Origin: Bacteroidota bacterium | Lineage (GTDB): Bacteria; Bacteroidota; Bacteroidia; Chitinophagales; Chitinophagaceae | Length of the DNA: 34,062 nucleotides | Assembly: GCA_018268085.1 (NCBI GenBank) | Contig: JAFDXE010000039.1 | Span: forward strand, 1 to 34,062 | Direction of reading: 5' to 3' | Shown here: positions 1 through 8,045 of the stretch, one piece after another | How positions within the stretch are numbered: the stretch's first letter is position 1 | How the letters are laid out: each line of letters opens with the position of its first letter | Position numbers and translations under genes: made by a program | The notes under the pieces: model-generated | Database searches by the model: none | Seen by the model: the letters and a program-made list of their open reading frames with translations, nothing else | What the model was told of the DNA's origin: nothing

Positions 1-55
1 TGTTAGTTGTTAGTTGTTAGTTGTTAGTTGTTAGTTGTTAGTTGTTAGTTGTTAG
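1..55 (+). repeat. 7-bp tandem repeat array, unit TGTTAGT
   Basis: Almost eight perfect copies of the heptamer TGTTAGT run from the first base to position 55. The array may extend beyond the left edge. Related heptamer arrays (TNTTAGT) occur at 3051-3078, 4743-4812 and 18263-18290, always between genes and always with this orientation on the plus strand. Because seven is not a multiple of three, an array of three or more units puts TAG in all plus frames and TAA in all minus frames. The function is unknown. Confidence 0.9.
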
Positions 56-178
56 CCACGAGTTTTTTGAAGATATGGGGTGCTGCCTGGTTCTGATAAA
101 TTTAAACAGGTTGTGGAATGCAAAACCGCAGCATTGATAATTGCAGTTGTGCTGCGATTACCATGCTGCGGTAAGGTG

Positions 179-237
179 CTGAATATTGATATACCGTACA
201 AGTGTGCGACGCCTGTGAAGCCGGGTTGCAGCACTGA
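179..237. repeat. possible dispersed intergenic element, copy 1
   Basis: This AT/GC-mixed intergenic stretch downstream of gap contains TGAATATTGATAT (180-192) followed by CAGCACTGA (229-237). The same two words, in the same order and orientation, occur at 27838-27874 upstream of maeB, with a shorter spacer (15 against 36 bases). Read on the minus strand it lies inside a 60-codon open frame (52-234) that I do not believe is a gene. The copies may belong to a diverged interspersed repeat, but two short words are thin evidence. Confidence 0.3.
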
Positions 238-251
238 TGCCGGTGCAATAA

Positions 252-1265
252 TTATTTAGAGATCAATCCGGCGAAATGATGTACGGTACGTACCAGTTGT
301 GATACATAGCTCATTTCATTGTCGTACCAGCTAACTGTTTTTACCATTTGACTATCCCCTACGTTCATCACTTTTGTTTGTGTGGCATCAAACAATGAAC
401 CGTAAGTAATACCAATTACATCACTGCTTACAATTTCATCTTCTGTATAGCCGAAGCTTTCGTTGCTGGCTGCTTTCATCGTGGCGTTGATTTCTTCGGC
501 CGTTGCCTTTTTAGACAGGATGCTGTACAGTTCGGTTACAGAACCGGTGATCACCGGGATCCTTTGCGCTCCACCATCCAGTTTTCCTTTCAACTCAGGT
601 AATACCAGTCCGATAGCTTTTGCGGCGCCCGTACTGTTAGGAACAATATTAGCGGCAGCAGCTCTTGCCCTACGCAAATCACCTTTCGGATGTGGTGCAT
701 CGAGTGTGTTCTGATCGTTGGTATAAGCGTGGATGGTGCTCATGATACCGGTAACAATTCCGTATTTGTCATTGAGCGCTTTTGCCATTGGCGCCAGGCA
801 GTTGGTAGTGCAGCTAGCGCAACTGATAATGGTTTCGCTGCCATCGAGGATAGAATGGTTAACGTTAAACACAACTGTTTTTAAGTCGCCTGTTGCAGGA
901 GCTGAGATCACTACTCTTTTTGCACCGGCAGTAAGGTGGGCAGCGGCTTTGTCTTTATCGGTGAAGAAACCAGTGCTTTCGATTACCACATCAACATCGT
1001 GCTGACCCCATGGAATCTGGGCAGGATCTTTTTGTGCGTATATTTTTACTTCGTGGCCGTTAACTACAATAGCGTTATCGGTAGAAGTTACTGTTTCGTT
1101 GAATCTTCCCTGGGCGCTGTCGTATTTTAATAAATGAGCCAGTGTTTTTGGGCTTGTAAGATCATTGATGGCCACAACATCAATACCTTCCATATTGTGT
1201 ATCTGGCGGTAAACAAGGCGGCCGATGCGACCAAAACCGTTAATGGCAACTTTTACTGTACTCAT
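252..1265 (-). CDS. gap: Glyceraldehyde-3-phosphate dehydrogenase, type I
   Basis: This 337-residue cytosolic enzyme oxidises and phosphorylates glyceraldehyde 3-phosphate to 1,3-bisphosphoglycerate in glycolysis and runs the reverse reaction in gluconeogenesis. The length is normal for the family. The Rossmann glycine motif GFGRIGR is at residues 10-16. The catalytic block SCASCTTNC places the nucleophilic cysteine at residue 152, and the C-terminal SWYDNEMSY signature is intact. An acidic residue after the second strand (NDL, near residue 35) suggests NAD rather than NADP preference; that is inference. The ATG is preceded by an AT-rich leader of about 40 bases with no Shine-Dalgarno, as is usual in Bacteroidota. 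It is transcribed alone, and I see no clear terminator downstream. Confidence 0.98.
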   Translation of the reverse strand: MSTVKVAINGFGRIGRLVYRQIHNMEGIDVVAINDLTSPKTLAHLLKYDSAQGRFNETVTSTDNAIVVNGHEVKIYAQKDPAQIPWGQHDVDVVIESTGFFTDKDKAAAHLTAGAKRVVISAPATGDLKTVVFNVNHSILDGSETIISCASCTTNCLAPMAKALNDKYGIVTGIMSTIHAYTNDQNTLDAPHPKGDLRRARAAAANIVPNSTGAAKAIGLVLPELKGKLDGGAQRIPVITGSVTELYSILSKKATAEEINATMKAASNESFGYTEDEIVSSDVIGITYGSLFDATQTKVMNVGDSQMVKTVSWYDNEMSYVSQLVRTVHHFAGLISK

Positions 1266-1306
1266 AGCTAAAATTTGAAGAGTGAATTGATAATTTTTTG
1301 TGGCCG

Positions 1307-1314
1307 CAAAATTA
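1307..1314 (-). promoter_or_regulatory. putative gap promoter, -7 element
   Basis: On the minus strand this reads TAATTTTG, an exact match to the Bacteroidota -7 consensus TAnnTTTG, about 40 bases upstream of the gap start codon. No convincing TTG -33 box lies at the usual 19-base spacing, so this is a half-site call only. Confidence 0.4.
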
Positions 1315-1445
1315 CAGGAATTAAGAGGATTTCGGGACGGAATATTTAAGAAAAAACTGATATGGTTTGTTATGTGAAAACTGATACAGCCAGCCAGGAA
1401 TAGTTTTGGCCAAAACGGGCATTTATGGCATAAGCTTTTAAAAAA

Positions 1446-1477
1446 TTTGGCAGCAAAGCGTAGCCGCGTTATCTTTG
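1446..1477 (+). promoter_or_regulatory. promoter of tRNA-Glu
   Basis: A TTTG at 1446-1449 is followed 20 bases later by TATCTTTG (1470-1477), which matches the Bacteroidota TAnnTTTG -7 box exactly. The tRNA begins 18 bases beyond it, leaving a short 5' leader. The strong box and close placement make this one of the clearest promoters in the window. Confidence 0.65.
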
Positions 1478-1495
1478 CCGTCCTTAAAAAGAGAT

Positions 1496-1567
1496 GCCGC
1501 GTTGGTCAAGAGGTTAAGACGCCTCCCTTTCACGGAGGAATCACGGGTTCGAGTCCCGTACGTGGTA
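1496..1567 (+). tRNA. tRNA-Glu (anticodon TTC)
   Basis: This 72-nt cloverleaf has a seven-pair acceptor stem, GCCGCGT with ACGTGGT, including two G-U pairs. The D arm reads GGTCAAGAGGTTAAGAC. The anticodon arm CCTCC-CTTTCAC-GGAGG gives anticodon TTC. The T arm is ACGGG-TTCGAGT-CCCGT. The discriminator base is A, and CCA is not encoded. It stands alone between gap and a membrane oxygenase on the opposite strand, with its own promoter and terminator. Confidence 0.96.
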
Positions 1568-1575
1568 CAAAGAAG

Positions 1576-1600
1576 CCCTTTCGGAAGAAAGGGTTTTTTT
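1576..1600 (+). terminator. intrinsic terminator after tRNA-Glu
   Basis: A perfect 7-bp stem, CCCTTTC with GAAAGGG, closes a GGAA loop and is followed at once by seven T. It starts eight bases after the tRNA. The 204 bases from here to the next gene's 3' end show nothing else that I can support. Confidence 0.9.
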
Positions 1601-1804
1601 ATTGGGGGAGTTTTAACCGTAGCGGTAAGGTAGTATGCCACAGAGGCTCAAATACAGGAAGGAGCACAAAGGTTTACCACATCGGCAATGGGCAGGCCGG
1701 TTAATTATCTTTCGTAATTGAGTCGCTGAATTTTATTTAGGATTTAAATAGCCCGGTTTATTAATGAACTCAACTTTCTCATTCCTTATTTAGCCTTTCT
1801 TATT

Positions 1805-3043
1805 TTATTTTTTTACGGACAATCGTACTGAAACAATACCTGAGATTACAAAATAGCAGATGAGCATCCAGGATAGATAATTACCATAGTGGTTCAGGCC
1901 AAACCAGTCGCCGGTAAACAAAATGATACCAATGCCTATAGCCGCTTTCAGTAATTCCCATACAGGGGCGTAGCGACTTCGATCCATTAATTCGGTGAGT
2001 GCATACACGTATAAAAAAATAAAGCCTCCGTAAACAAAAATCCAGGGTTTGCCGATGCTGCCGATATTACCAAACAGGTAGCTAACAAATAACAAGAGCA
2101 TGATCAGTTGAACCCAGGTGCAGCATAAGAAAAACCTAGAGAATGCGGTATCATATTTTTTAAAGTGGTACACGTCATCTATTTTATACACGGGAAAAGC
2201 TTGTTCTACATCTGCCGGCCGCCAGCCCGTTGGTTTGAACCAGATGAGCAATTTGTCTTTGAAGTGCTTTGTATGCCAGGCATCTTTTATCATCAGCCAC
2301 ATGTGCTGGAAATTTATTTTGATGGGATTCCAGGTTTGTGCCGGACGTGTTATGCCATATACTGCAGGAACTTCCTTTAATTCTTCCTGGAAAGTGCCAA
2401 AGAGTTTATCCCAGATGATCAGAATTTGCCCGTAATTTTTATCAATGTATTCTTTGTTCATTGCATGATGAACGCGGTGGTGCGAAGGCGTTACTATGAT
2501 CTTTTCCAGAAATCCCATTTTACCGATGTGCCGGGTATGATACCAGAACTGTGCAAACAAATGCAACGGCGCTACAATGGCGATTACGGTAGCAGGCACA
2601 CCCAGCAAAGCAGCAGGCAATAACAATATCACGAACAGGCGGATGAAAATGGAAATATTCTGCCGGAGAGCGCAGGCAAGATTGAATTCTTCACTGCTGT
2701 GGTGAACGATGTGACTGTTCCAGAAAAAATTTATTTTATGATCGATGGCGTGAACAACATATCCTGCGAAATCCAATACAATAAATGCAACTACATAAGT
2801 TAACCAGGTAGCTTTGATATGGGTAACAGCGATATGTTCTACCAGCCATTCGTAGCTGATGAGTGCGATGCTTAATCCAAGAACATCTTTGGTAACATTG
2901 GTAACGCCACTGGTCAGACTGCTGATCATATCCATGCTCCGCACGGTGTCATTTCCTTTTCTCCAGCCATACCATTTTTCAATTAGCACCAGCAGGAGAA
3001 AGATGGGCATTGCGATGAGTAGTATTTTGCCGTATGCTTCCAA
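1805..3043 (-). CDS. Sterol desaturase / fatty acid hydroxylase superfamily membrane protein
   Basis: This 412-residue multi-pass protein belongs to the membrane di-iron oxygenase superfamily that hydroxylates or desaturates lipids. The histidine clusters are visible: HAIDH (98-102), HIVHH (111-115), HTRH (169-172) and HHRVHH (188-193). Hydrophobic segments occur near residues 6-20, 53-68, 80-100 and 133-165. The C-terminal 110 residues add three or four more. A C-terminal membrane block resembles the alkylglycerol monooxygenase branch rather than short sterol desaturases, so an ether-lipid or other lipid substrate is possible; the substrate cannot be read from sequence. The start ATG lies eight bases from a TATTAGT repeat array, so the promoter must lie within or beyond that array. 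Confidence 0.85.
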   Translation of the reverse strand: MEAYGKILLIAMPIFLLLVLIEKWYGWRKGNDTVRSMDMISSLTSGVTNVTKDVLGLSIALISYEWLVEHIAVTHIKATWLTYVVAFIVLDFAGYVVHAIDHKINFFWNSHIVHHSSEEFNLACALRQNISIFIRLFVILLLPAALLGVPATVIAIVAPLHLFAQFWYHTRHIGKMGFLEKIIVTPSHHRVHHAMNKEYIDKNYGQILIIWDKLFGTFQEELKEVPAVYGITRPAQTWNPIKINFQHMWLMIKDAWHTKHFKDKLLIWFKPTGWRPADVEQAFPVYKIDDVYHFKKYDTAFSRFFLCCTWVQLIMLLLFVSYLFGNIGSIGKPWIFVYGGFIFLYVYALTELMDRSRYAPVWELLKAAIGIGIILFTGDWFGLNHYGNYLSWMLICYFVISGIVSVRLSVKK

Positions 3044-3050
3044 GTTGAGA

Positions 3051-3078
3051 TATTAGATATTAGTTATTAGTTATTAGT
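3051..3078 (+). repeat. 7-bp tandem repeat array, unit TATTAGT
   Basis: Four heptamers (TATTAGA once, then TATTAGT three times) lie just upstream of the start codon of the minus-strand sterol-desaturase-family gene. They have the same plus-strand orientation as the arrays at 1, 4743 and 18263. Confidence 0.85.
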
Positions 3079-3113
3079 TGCAAGATGTAACTTGGGGTTT
3101 TAAACACTTTTTA

Positions 3114-3134
3114 AGCTGTGAGCTGTGAGCTATC
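3114..3134 (+). repeat. second 7-bp repeat family, unit AGCTGTG
   Basis: Two perfect AGCTGTG units and a degenerate third (AGCTATC) run up to the stop codon of the ATP-grasp gene. The third unit overlaps the stop codon on the minus strand. This is a different heptamer from the TNTTAGT family found 40 bases away. Confidence 0.6.
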
Positions 3135-4692
3135 AGCAGCATTCGTAATCCAGTACTTCTATTGCTTTGTCATAAAATTCTTTTGCTCTTTCCGGTGTAC
3201 TGCCGATGCAAACCATTCCGAGTTTTCCGTATTCTGACAATGCCCCTACGAGGTGAAACATTACACCTTCCTGTGCCGCACCGTTATACATGAGTGAATT
3301 GAACATGGCGATATCTATGAGGTCGCCGGGAGTAAGCCCGATGTATTGCTCACTGGTAACGTTATCCGAAGCAAAATAACATCGTTTACTGCCACTGGCA
3401 GTGGTGAATTCTCCTGTTTCCGCATCATATTTACCATCTGTGAGAAATTGCAGCATCAGGTATGGATGCGTAGTTCCGCCTTTACGCAGGTTTATTTCAA
3501 TTGCATAATGTTGCCAGGTTCCATCGTTTTGTTTTACGGAGATAAAGTCTACGGCAAATCTTCCCATTACGCCTTTGTTACGCAATACTTCTGCAATTTT
3601 TTTTCCTGCAGCACCGATCTCGCTTGCATATTCTTTTGCGGCGGGAAATACAGCACCTAAAAAAATCTGTCCTTCATCACCTCCCAGCATCTGGTCGTGC
3701 GTACTCACAATGTCTATTTGTTTGTTGGGATTGATCACACATTGAACTGAGGGAGACATTTTAATTTCTCCTTCTAAAAACACTTCAACGATTCCACCCA
3801 TTTCGTTGAACTTATCAAAAAACAATTCCACCGACACGTCTTTCGCTACCGGTTTTGTTTGCTGCAATAATCCCGCTGCGATATTTTTTTCCAGTTTATC
3901 ATCAATGGCAGTTTCCGTATAACGGTAAATGGCATTACCATCGCCGCTGAATCCATCATTCATTTTTATCACTGCCTTACGCAAATCGGGATATTTTATT
4001 TTTAATGCCGTTAATGCCTGCACCACCTGGTCTTTTGTATTCAGGTCTTCAAAACCATCTGCCAATCTAACGCCCGCCTCACGGAATGTTTTTCTTCCTC
4101 CCGATTTTGATCCTTCATAAAATTTATCCGGATCTGTTCCAAACAAAGGAATACCGAGTTGCACCGCCAGTGTTTTTTCCAGGCTGGTGATATTGAAACA
4201 AGTGAGGTGTGCAGCGCTGAAATCTTCTATACAGCTTTTTATTTTTTCTATCAGTCTCGGCCTGCTTAACACTTTTTGTGTTAAAGATTTGGAGGATGAA
4301 TCATAGCAACTGATCATCGTTAATCTTTTCCTGGCATGATGTCCTGTAATACCCGGTAATAACGTTAAGTAGTAATCGATAATTACTTCTGATACCGGCG
4401 TGCTGCTGATATAAATTAATTTTGTTTGAGGCATACGCAGCAACATCAACAGGCACAACATGCGTTCTTCATAATGTACGATGCCCTTAACCTTAGCTAA
4501 TATTTCCTGGTCGAGTGTGAAAGAGGGTAAAATAACTACCGTTCGTGGCGCCAGTTTATCCGGAAAAACTGTTTCAAATTGTTTTTGTAACACTTCCTGC
4601 AGCCTGTTGAATGCTTCTTTTTCTTCAGCAGATCCGGGAGCCGGGTAAGCTGTATTGCGCATAAATGTTTTTCTTGCTGCTGGGGATAACAT
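3133..4692 (-). CDS. ATP-grasp protein related to peptide ligase PGM1
   Basis: This 519-residue soluble protein has an ATP-grasp fold of the type found in PGM1-related peptide ligases, which join a carboxylate to an amine through an acyl phosphate. Visible landmarks are VIKMNDGFSGDGNAIY (241-255), with a lysine and glycine-rich loop expected to cover ATP. An aspartate in GRFAVDF (378-384) and the metal-ligand motif EINLRKGGTTHP (399-410) follow. Residues 1-190 look like the pre-ATP-grasp region and the last 110 like the PGM1-type C-terminal domain. The chosen ATG gives MLSPAARKTF; Met11 is an alternative. No biosynthetic cluster surrounds it, so I do not assign a peptide product. It may be co-transcribed with the oxygenase downstream, but the 89-base gap carries repeats. 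Confidence 0.75.
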   Translation of the reverse strand: MLSPAARKTFMRNTAYPAPGSAEEKEAFNRLQEVLQKQFETVFPDKLAPRTVVILPSFTLDQEILAKVKGIVHYEERMLCLLMLLRMPQTKLIYISSTPVSEVIIDYYLTLLPGITGHHARKRLTMISCYDSSSKSLTQKVLSRPRLIEKIKSCIEDFSAAHLTCFNITSLEKTLAVQLGIPLFGTDPDKFYEGSKSGGRKTFREAGVRLADGFEDLNTKDQVVQALTALKIKYPDLRKAVIKMNDGFSGDGNAIYRYTETAIDDKLEKNIAAGLLQQTKPVAKDVSVELFFDKFNEMGGIVEVFLEGEIKMSPSVQCVINPNKQIDIVSTHDQMLGGDEGQIFLGAVFPAAKEYASEIGAAGKKIAEVLRNKGVMGRFAVDFISVKQNDGTWQHYAIEINLRKGGTTHPYLMLQFLTDGKYDAETGEFTTASGSKRCYFASDNVTSEQYIGLTPGDLIDIAMFNSLMYNGAAQEGVMFHLVGALSEYGKLGMVCIGSTPERAKEFYDKAIEVLDYECC

Positions 4693-4742
4693 GGAAGCGG
4701 TTTATTGGGCAGGAAGTTACGAAAAAGTTGGGTGAAGATTGC

Positions 4743-4812
4743 TGTTAGCTATTAGTTGTTAGTTAGTAGTTTTTAGTTATTAGTTTTTAGCTATTAGTTG
4801 TTAGTTATTAGT
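4743..4812 (+). repeat. degenerate 7-bp tandem repeat array, unit TNTTAGY
   Basis: Ten consecutive heptamers fit T-[GAT]-T-T-A-G-[TC], with TGTTAGT, TATTAGT and TTTTAGT units interleaved and one TAGTAGT exception. The array fills most of the 152-base gap between the ATP-grasp and beta-CASP genes. Phase is kept across all ten units although position two varies, which suggests expansion followed by point mutation. Confidence 0.88.
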
Positions 4813-4844
4813 TGGTATAAGATCGTAATTGCGTTTCAACTATT

Positions 4845-6248
4845 CTATCCCAATCCAATTTCAAAATGGCGGTCGGGAATTTCTACATCGAGGAAACCCT
4901 TTTTAATCAGTTTCATTTTAAAATCCAATTGAACAGGATATTCTCCATGCACCAGGAATAGCTTTTTTACCTGCCGTGGATCCTGGCAGCCGAGGAATTG
5001 CAACAGATCATGATAATCTCCATGAGCACTCATGCTTCGCATCTGCCCTATTTCGGCATTCACTTCATGCACTTGCCCGAAAATGCCCACTTCGGTAGGA
5101 TGTTCGAGCAATCTTCCTCCTAACGAATGGGGTTCGCAATAGCCGGTCATTAAAATTGTATTGCGGCTGTTCTCAATATTATTACTGATATGATGTTTGA
5201 TCCGGCCTGCATCCGCCATACCACTTGCAGATATAATTACACAAGGTTTTTTATAATAGTTCAGCAACTTCGATTCATCTACGCTATTAATAAATTTCAA
5301 ACCTTTGAACGAAAATGGATCGCTATCACTTTGTAATACTTTCTGAATACGTGCATTAAAATATTGCGGATACCTTTTTACGATCTGGGTTGCTTTGATG
5401 CTTAAAGGACTATCTACAAAATATTCAATTTCAGGTAAGCTGTTTTCCAGTTCAAGCTGGTTAAGGGTATATAGAATTTCCTGGGTGCGGCCAACACTGA
5501 ATGCCGGTATGATGAGTTTTCCTTTTTTCTCCAGGCAGGTGTGTTTGATCCATTGTAACAAAACATCTGCTGTTGGATTGGCATCATCATGTAAACTGTT
5601 GCCATACGTGGATTCAAGAATGATGTAATCGGCTTGTGAAAAAGAAGAAGGCGATTTTAAAATCAGGTCACGATACCTTCCCACATCGCCGCTGAATGTC
5701 AGCCTGCTTTGTTTACCTTTTTCGGTGATACGCAAGTGTACCACAGCGCTGCCGATAATGTGGCCGGCATCCGAATAACATACTTCAATGCCATCATCTA
5801 TTTTGTGCCATTGTTCGTACTCGAGTGTTATAAATTTTTCAGCAGCGAGCAATGCGTCTTCTGTTGTATATAATGGCTGGAGATAAGGAAGTCCCTGCAA
5901 TGCTCTCTTCTTATTATCAAACTTAATATCGGATTCCTGTATACCTGCGGAATCTTCCATTAATATGGCGGCAAGGTCTTTTGTTGCAGGTGTTGCATAA
6001 ACATTGCCTTTATAACCGTCTTTGATCAACTTCGGAATCAATCCGCAGTGATCTATATGAGCATGTGATAAAATCAGGTAGTTAATTTCTGCAGGATTAA
6101 ATCCCCATTGATTATTTAAATCGTCTGTTTCATCTCCCATTCCCTGGAACATTCCACAATCGAGTAATATTTTTTTTCCATTTGCTAATGTGAGCAGGTG
6201 CTTCGATCCTGTTACTGTTCTGGCAGCGCCATGAAATGCAATTTTCAT
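4845..6248 (-). CDS. Metallo-beta-lactamase / beta-CASP family protein (RNase-like)
   Basis: This 467-residue cytosolic protein has the architecture of the CPSF73-like zinc-dependent RNA-processing hydrolases. The zinc-binding motif HAHIDH is at residues 62-67, followed by the metal ligands His163 (SDAGHIIGS) and Asp188 (FSGDVGRY). The beta-CASP part starts with LESTYGN (motif A, Glu212). It continues to SMSAHGDYHD (motif B histidine) and LVHGEYP (motif C). No KH domain or RNase J-type C-terminal extension is present. RNA substrate is inferred from family membership. It follows the M20 gene by 45 bases on the same strand and is probably its operon partner. Confidence 0.9.
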   Translation of the reverse strand: MKIAFHGAARTVTGSKHLLTLANGKKILLDCGMFQGMGDETDDLNNQWGFNPAEINYLILSHAHIDHCGLIPKLIKDGYKGNVYATPATKDLAAILMEDSAGIQESDIKFDNKKRALQGLPYLQPLYTTEDALLAAEKFITLEYEQWHKIDDGIEVCYSDAGHIIGSAVVHLRITEKGKQSRLTFSGDVGRYRDLILKSPSSFSQADYIILESTYGNSLHDDANPTADVLLQWIKHTCLEKKGKLIIPAFSVGRTQEILYTLNQLELENSLPEIEYFVDSPLSIKATQIVKRYPQYFNARIQKVLQSDSDPFSFKGLKFINSVDESKLLNYYKKPCVIISASGMADAGRIKHHISNNIENSRNTILMTGYCEPHSLGGRLLEHPTEVGIFGQVHEVNAEIGQMRSMSAHGDYHDLLQFLGCQDPRQVKKLFLVHGEYPVQLDFKMKLIKKGFLDVEIPDRHFEIGLG

Positions 6249-6293
6249 CTTTTACAATTTTGTGTAAACAATCTTCAGTATCCCTGATTATTT

Positions 6294-7466
6294 TTAAACG
6301 CTTACCGCCAGCCAGGCCATCATACCCATTCCATTTTCAATGGCACGTTCATCAATATTAAAAGTGGGCGTATGTACATTGCTGCTGATGTTTTTTTCTA
6401 TATTACCCACTCCCAACCTGAAAAAACAACCCGGTATCTTATGTGAGTAGAATGCAAAATCCTCGGCGCCCATTCTTAATTCGGTTTGCGACACGTTTTC
6501 TTCCCCGGCATACAATGCAGCTTTGCGGCTAGCCTGTTCCGTTAGATCTTCATTATTGAATACAAACGGGTAACCCACATCAATCCTGATGTCGATTTCC
6601 GCACCCATGGCACGCACCAGTTCCGTTGCCTGTTTGATGATCAATTCATGTGCTTTGAATCGCCAGGTTTCGTTCATTGCCCTGAATGTTCCCATTAGTT
6701 TTACTTCGGAAGGGAGTACATTGGTGGTATTACCACCCTGGAAGGAAGTAATGGATAAAACGGAAGGATTGAACGGATCATTATTCCTGCTGATGATTTG
6801 CTGCAGGCTTATGATTAGGTGCGATGCAATTAAAATGGTATCGGCAGTAAATTGCGGACCGGCAGCGTGTCCGCCTTTTGATTTAATGGATATATAAATT
6901 TCATCGGCACTGGCCATGGCCATACCTCCGCGAAAACTGAATGTACCAACGGGTAACCCGGGATGTACATGCAAAGCAAATATTTTTTGAGGCGCCGGAT
7001 TTTCCAGCACACCTTCTTTGATGAGTAAACTGGCGCCGCCGGGATTTCTTTCTTCACCAGGCTGGAATATAAGCTTAACGGTTCCCTCCCACTGGTCTTT
7101 TGTTTCACTTAATATTTTTGCAGCTCCTAATAAACAGGTGGTATGTACATCATGTCCGCAGGCGTGCATCACACCTTTGTTTACTGAAATATAGGGAACA
7201 TCATTTTCCTCCACAATGGGAAGCGCATCCATATCTGCCCGCAGTGCTACAATTCTTGAAGAAGGATTTTTTCCTTCAATTAAACCAATTACACCTGTTG
7301 TTGCTTTTACTTCAAAAGGAATATTCCATTCAGACAATTTAGCCTGGATGAATTTAGATGTTTCAAATTCCTGGTAACTTAATTCGGGATGTGCATGCAG
7401 GTGATGGCGGATATCTATAAAGGCGGGCGAATGGCTTGCTGCTAATTTTTTTATCTGTTCAATCAT
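6294..7466 (-). CDS. M20 family amidohydrolase / N-acyl-amino acid hydrolase
   Basis: This 390-residue enzyme belongs to the M20D branch of zinc/manganese hydrolases, which cleave N-acyl amino acids, hippurate or auxin-type conjugates. ALRADMDALPI covers residues 74-84. The metal-binding block HACGHDVH (101-108) carries Cys103, His105 and His108, and the catalytic glutamate pair is GEERNPGG (137-144). MGAEDFAFY and NVHTPTFNID supply the remaining expected residues. No signal peptide is visible, so it is probably cytosolic. The specific substrate is not predictable. A Bacteroidota-type -7 box lies 47 bases upstream, and the beta-CASP gene follows closely. Confidence 0.93.
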   Translation of the reverse strand: MIEQIKKLAASHSPAFIDIRHHLHAHPELSYQEFETSKFIQAKLSEWNIPFEVKATTGVIGLIEGKNPSSRIVALRADMDALPIVEENDVPYISVNKGVMHACGHDVHTTCLLGAAKILSETKDQWEGTVKLIFQPGEERNPGGASLLIKEGVLENPAPQKIFALHVHPGLPVGTFSFRGGMAMASADEIYISIKSKGGHAAGPQFTADTILIASHLIISLQQIISRNNDPFNPSVLSITSFQGGNTTNVLPSEVKLMGTFRAMNETWRFKAHELIIKQATELVRAMGAEIDIRIDVGYPFVFNNEDLTEQASRKAALYAGEENVSQTELRMGAEDFAFYSHKIPGCFFRLGVGNIEKNISSNVHTPTFNIDERAIENGMGMMAWLAVSV

Positions 7467-7512
7467 GAAAATAATGTGGAAATCGCATTTATACTGTTGC
7501 AGATTTTAATTC

Positions 7513-7520
7513 CAAATGTA
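7513..7520 (-). promoter_or_regulatory. putative promoter of the M20/beta-CASP unit, -7 element
   Basis: On the minus strand this reads TACATTTG, an exact TAnnTTTG match. A CTG triplet sits 19 bases upstream where TTG would be expected, so the -33 box is weak. The leader to the M20 ATG would be about 40 bases. Confidence 0.45.
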
Positions 7521-7552
7521 TCAATTATAACAACATGAACAGTTGTGAAAGT

Positions 7553-8002
7553 TTATTGATCTTCCGCAGCAGCCTGTTTTGGTTTTACTTCTATCATTTC
7601 GGGTACAATGTAAATATTGCCGGTTACGATTTTTGAATCACTGATGAGCTTCCTCATTTTTACAGCGTCATCATTTTCCTGGAAATCGCCAAATTTCAGT
7701 TTAATGTAGGGCGACTGAAATGACATGTAAACATTCTGATCGGGAAATTGCTGCAGTAATTTTGATCTTACCTGGATGGCGTGATCCCGATCTGTTGTGC
7801 TTAATATCATTAACCTGTATCCTTTTTCGAGGTGCTTTTTTGTAGCCAGGCTTTCATTGTACTCCGCCATTTTTTTTCCGAGAACATCAATGCGTTCGTC
7901 TTTTGTAATCGTGATCGCCTTACTGCTTGAATCAGGATGTTGCTGTGCAAATGATGCTGTTGCAAAACAAAGTGTAATGAGAAAAAGAAAATATTGTTTC
8001 AT
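7553..8002 (-). CDS. Secreted SPOR-like domain protein
   Basis: The product is 149 residues when started at the ATG of MKQYFLFLITLCFATASFAQ, a clean Sec signal peptide ending in SFAQ-Q. A longer open frame adds 37 upstream codons that read through the 3' end of the neighbouring deoC-like gene; I reject that start. Residues 60-133 (GYRLMI, then SKLLQQFP, then YIKLKFGDF and a final beta strand) look like a SPOR-like fold. Such domains bind denuded peptidoglycan glycans or act as secreted adaptors, so a periplasmic location is expected. It lies 43 bases downstream of the DeoC-like gene and is probably co-transcribed with it. Confidence 0.75.
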   Translation of the reverse strand: MKQYFLFLITLCFATASFAQQHPDSSSKAITITKDERIDVLGKKMAEYNESLATKKHLEKGYRLMILSTTDRDHAIQVRSKLLQQFPDQNVYMSFQSPYIKLKFGDFQENDDAVKMRKLISDSKIVTGNIYIVPEMIEVKPKQAAAEDQ

Positions 8003-8045
8003 GTTTACCAAAATATGTTTGTTCTTTTCAAATATCATTCCGCAA

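Noticed and set aside
52..234. 60-codon minus-strand open frame next to gap
   Set aside because: It has no recognisable domain or start context and overlaps the heptamer array and the possible dispersed element. It is more likely repeat-derived sequence than a gene.
1636..1672. purine-rich stretch after the tRNA resembling common dispersed genomic repeats
   Set aside because: It has no second copy in the window and no inverted or tandem structure, so there is nothing to support a repeat call.
7530..7546. short inverted repeat ACAAC/GTTGT near the M20 promoter
   Set aside because: It has five base pairs, no T tract and sits beside a -7 box. It is too weak to call a terminator or operator.
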